This document shows, in pieces, positions 62,870 through 64,000 of a stretch of 64,000 nucleotides of DNA (position 1 is its first letter; each line of letters begins with the position of its first letter). The notes under the pieces are model-generated. The model had not been told where the DNA came from. It saw nothing but the letters and a program-made list of their open reading frames with translations, and searched no databases. The stretch is from Blastococcus xanthinilyticus. Its GTDB lineage: Bacteria > Actinomycetota > Actinomycetes > Mycobacteriales > Geodermatophilaceae. The stretch is taken from assembly GCF_008124835.1 (NCBI RefSeq), contig NZ_VNHW01000011.1, positions 1 through 64,000 of the forward strand, read 5' to 3'. Position numbers and translations under genes: made by a program.

Positions 62870-64000
62870 ATGACCCAGGACGCGCGGCAGCGGTGGCAGC
62901 AGCGGTACGACTCGGCGCTGGCGGCGGGTCGGGTGCGCGACGCCGACTACAGCACCCTCTCCGGGGTCGAGGTGGACCCCGTCTACGGCCCGGCCGATGA
63001 GAGCGCCGTCCCGGGCTTCGAGCGGATCGGCTATCCGGGCGAGTTCCCGTTCACCCGCGGTCTGCACGCCACCGGGTACCGCGGCCGGCTCTGGACCATC
63101 CGCCAGTTCGCCGGGTTCGGCAACGCCCAGCAGACCAACGAGCGCTACAAGATGATCCTGGCCGAGGGTGGCGGCGGGCTCAGCGTCGCCTTCGACATGC
63201 CCACCCTCATGGGCCGCGACTCCGACGACCCGCGGGCGCTCGGCGAGGTCGGGCACTGCGGCGTCGCCGTCGACACCGCCACCGACATGGACGTCCTCTT
63301 CGACGGCATCGACCTCGAGGCCACCACGACGTCGATGACGATCAGCGGCCCTGCCGTCCCGGTGTTCTGCATGTACCTGGTCGCGGCCGAGCGCCAGGGC
63401 GCCGACCTGGGCGCGCTCAACGGGACGCTGCAGACCGACATCTTCAAGGAGTACATCGCGCAGAAGGAGTGGCTCTTCCCGCCCGAGCCGCACCTGCGCC
63501 TGATCGGCGACCTGATGGAGTACTGCGCCGAGAACATCCCGGCGTACAAGCCGATCAGCGTCTCCGGGTACCACATCCGCGAGGCCGGCTCGACCGCCGC
63601 GCAGGAGCTGGCCTACACGCTGGCCGACGGCTTCGCCTACGTGGAGCTCGGCCTCTCCCGCGGCATGGACGTCGAGCAGTTCGCGCCCGGGCTGTCGTTC
63701 TTCTTCGACGCCCACGTCGACTTCTTCGAGGAGATCGCCAAGTTCCGCGCCGCGCGCCGGATCTGGGCCCGCTGGCTGCGGGACGTGTACGGGGCGCGGA
63801 CGGAGAAGGCCCAGCAGCTACGGTTCCACACCCAGACCGCCGGGGTCAGCCTGACCGCGCAGCAGCCCGACAACAACATCGTCCGGACGGCGGTCGAGGC
63901 GCTCGCCGCCGTGCTGGGCGGGACGCAGTCGCTGCACACGAACGCCCTCGACGAGGTGCTGGCGCTGCCCAGCGCCAAGGCCGCCCAGATCGCCCTGCGC
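62870..64000 (+). CDS. icmA: Isobutyryl-CoA mutase-type acyl-CoA mutase large subunit, 3' end outside window
   Basis: The first 377 residues of a B12-dependent mutase catalytic subunit. TRGLHATGYRGRLWTIRQFAGFGNAQQTNERY, VAFDMPTLMGRDSDDP and the long TIM-barrel strands are typical. The two substrate-selecting positions are Phe80 (TIRQF) and Gln198 (EYIAQKEW), the pair of isobutyryl-CoA mutase; methylmalonyl-CoA mutase has Tyr89 and Arg207 there. So the substrate is probably an uncharged branched or linear acyl-CoA (isobutyryl/butyryl or similar). Whether the B12 domain is fused or separate cannot be seen. It is likely controlled by the MarR protein upstream. Confidence 0.87.
   Translation, partial: MTQDARQRWQQRYDSALAAGRVRDADYSTLSGVEVDPVYGPADESAVPGFERIGYPGEFPFTRGLHATGYRGRLWTIRQFAGFGNAQQTNERYKMILAEGGGGLSVAFDMPTLMGRDSDDPRALGEVGHCGVAVDTATDMDVLFDGIDLEATTTSMTISGPAVPVFCMYLVAAERQGADLGALNGTLQTDIFKEYIAQKEWLFPPEPHLRLIGDLMEYCAENIPAYKPISVSGYHIREAGSTAAQELAYTLADGFAYVELGLSRGMDVEQFAPGLSFFFDAHVDFFEEIAKFRAARRIWARWLRDVYGARTEKAQQLRFHTQTAGVSLTAQQPDNNIVRTAVEALAAVLGGTQSLHTNALDEVLALPSAKAAQIALR

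Noticed and set aside
62870-64000. 2-hydroxyisobutyryl-CoA mutase
   Set aside because: That enzyme has Ile at the position that is Phe80 here; Phe80 with Gln198 fits isobutyryl-CoA mutase better.

Overview
The window is a very GC-rich (about 73%) actinobacterial chromosome segment. Third codon positions are almost all G or C, GTG starts are frequent, and genes overlap by ATGA/GTGA/TTGA. Many genes have a TANNNT-like -10 box 6-7 bases before the start codon (leaderless promoters). The gene order argS-lysA-hom-thrC-thrB-rho-rpmE-prfA-prmC-Sua5, glyA, WecA-like, atp operon, DUF2550, cobalamin adenosyltransferase, murA, nucS, epimerase, thiolase is close to the backbone known in Mycobacterium. 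Protein features such as a Kgd-type 2-oxoglutarate decarboxylase, NucS and a MurA with Asp in place of the catalytic Cys support the same phylum. A Geodermatophilaceae/Frankiales-like organism is my best guess, unproven. No phage, insertion sequence or CRISPR array is visible.

Layout. 1-6.8 kb: 5' end of kgd, an ankyrin protein, an ABC exporter pair, an adenylate cyclase, an ABC-F ATPase and a GNAT acetyltransferase. 6.8-12 kb: a polyhydroxyalkanoate-type operon (acyl-CoA ligase, PhaE-like, PhaC-like, GNAT), a short-chain dehydrogenase and an alpha/beta hydrolase. 12.1 kb: tRNA-Arg(CCG). 12.2-13.7 kb: DUF305 and DUF3105 proteins. 13.9-28.7 kb: arginyl-tRNA synthetase, lysine/threonine synthesis, rho, translation genes, glyA and a WecA-like transferase. 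28.8-37.7 kb: the ATP synthase operon, with a terminator and a small unknown gene between atpD and atpC. 37.8-43 kb: cobalamin adenosyltransferase, murA, ethylmalonyl-CoA mutase and a crotonase-like protein. 43-49.8 kb: a Cys-containing leader peptide before a cation symporter, a lipoprotein, a frameshifted GAF-EAL gene, nucS, a double 3-hydroxyacyl-CoA dehydrogenase and a small zinc-motif protein. 49.8-53.6 kb: class F sortase, DUF4397 protein, an anchored protein and a DivIVA-like coiled coil. 53.8-58.1 kb: crotonyl-CoA carboxylase/reductase, epimerase, thiolase and MeaB. 58.2-64 kb: an HTTM membrane protein with a partner, an FAD oxidoreductase, a DUF559 protein, and a MarR regulator beside an isobutyryl-CoA-mutase-type gene that runs off the window.

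The main theme is coenzyme-B12-dependent acyl-CoA chemistry. Thiolase, hydroxyacyl-CoA dehydrogenase, Ccr, epimerase and Ecm form most of the first half of the ethylmalonyl-CoA pathway for acetyl-CoA assimilation. Adenosyltransferase and MeaB maintain the cofactor, PhaC/PhaE could store the same intermediates, and a second mutase has the residues expected for a non-carboxylated acyl-CoA. A shared 16-base palindrome-like element lies in the promoter regions of ecm and ccr, 15 kb apart, and a separate 20-base palindrome covers the promoter of the second mutase beside its MarR gene. These two candidate regulatory circuits, the leader peptide of the symporter, the rho leader hairpins and the altered AtpA P-loop are the observations most worth testing.
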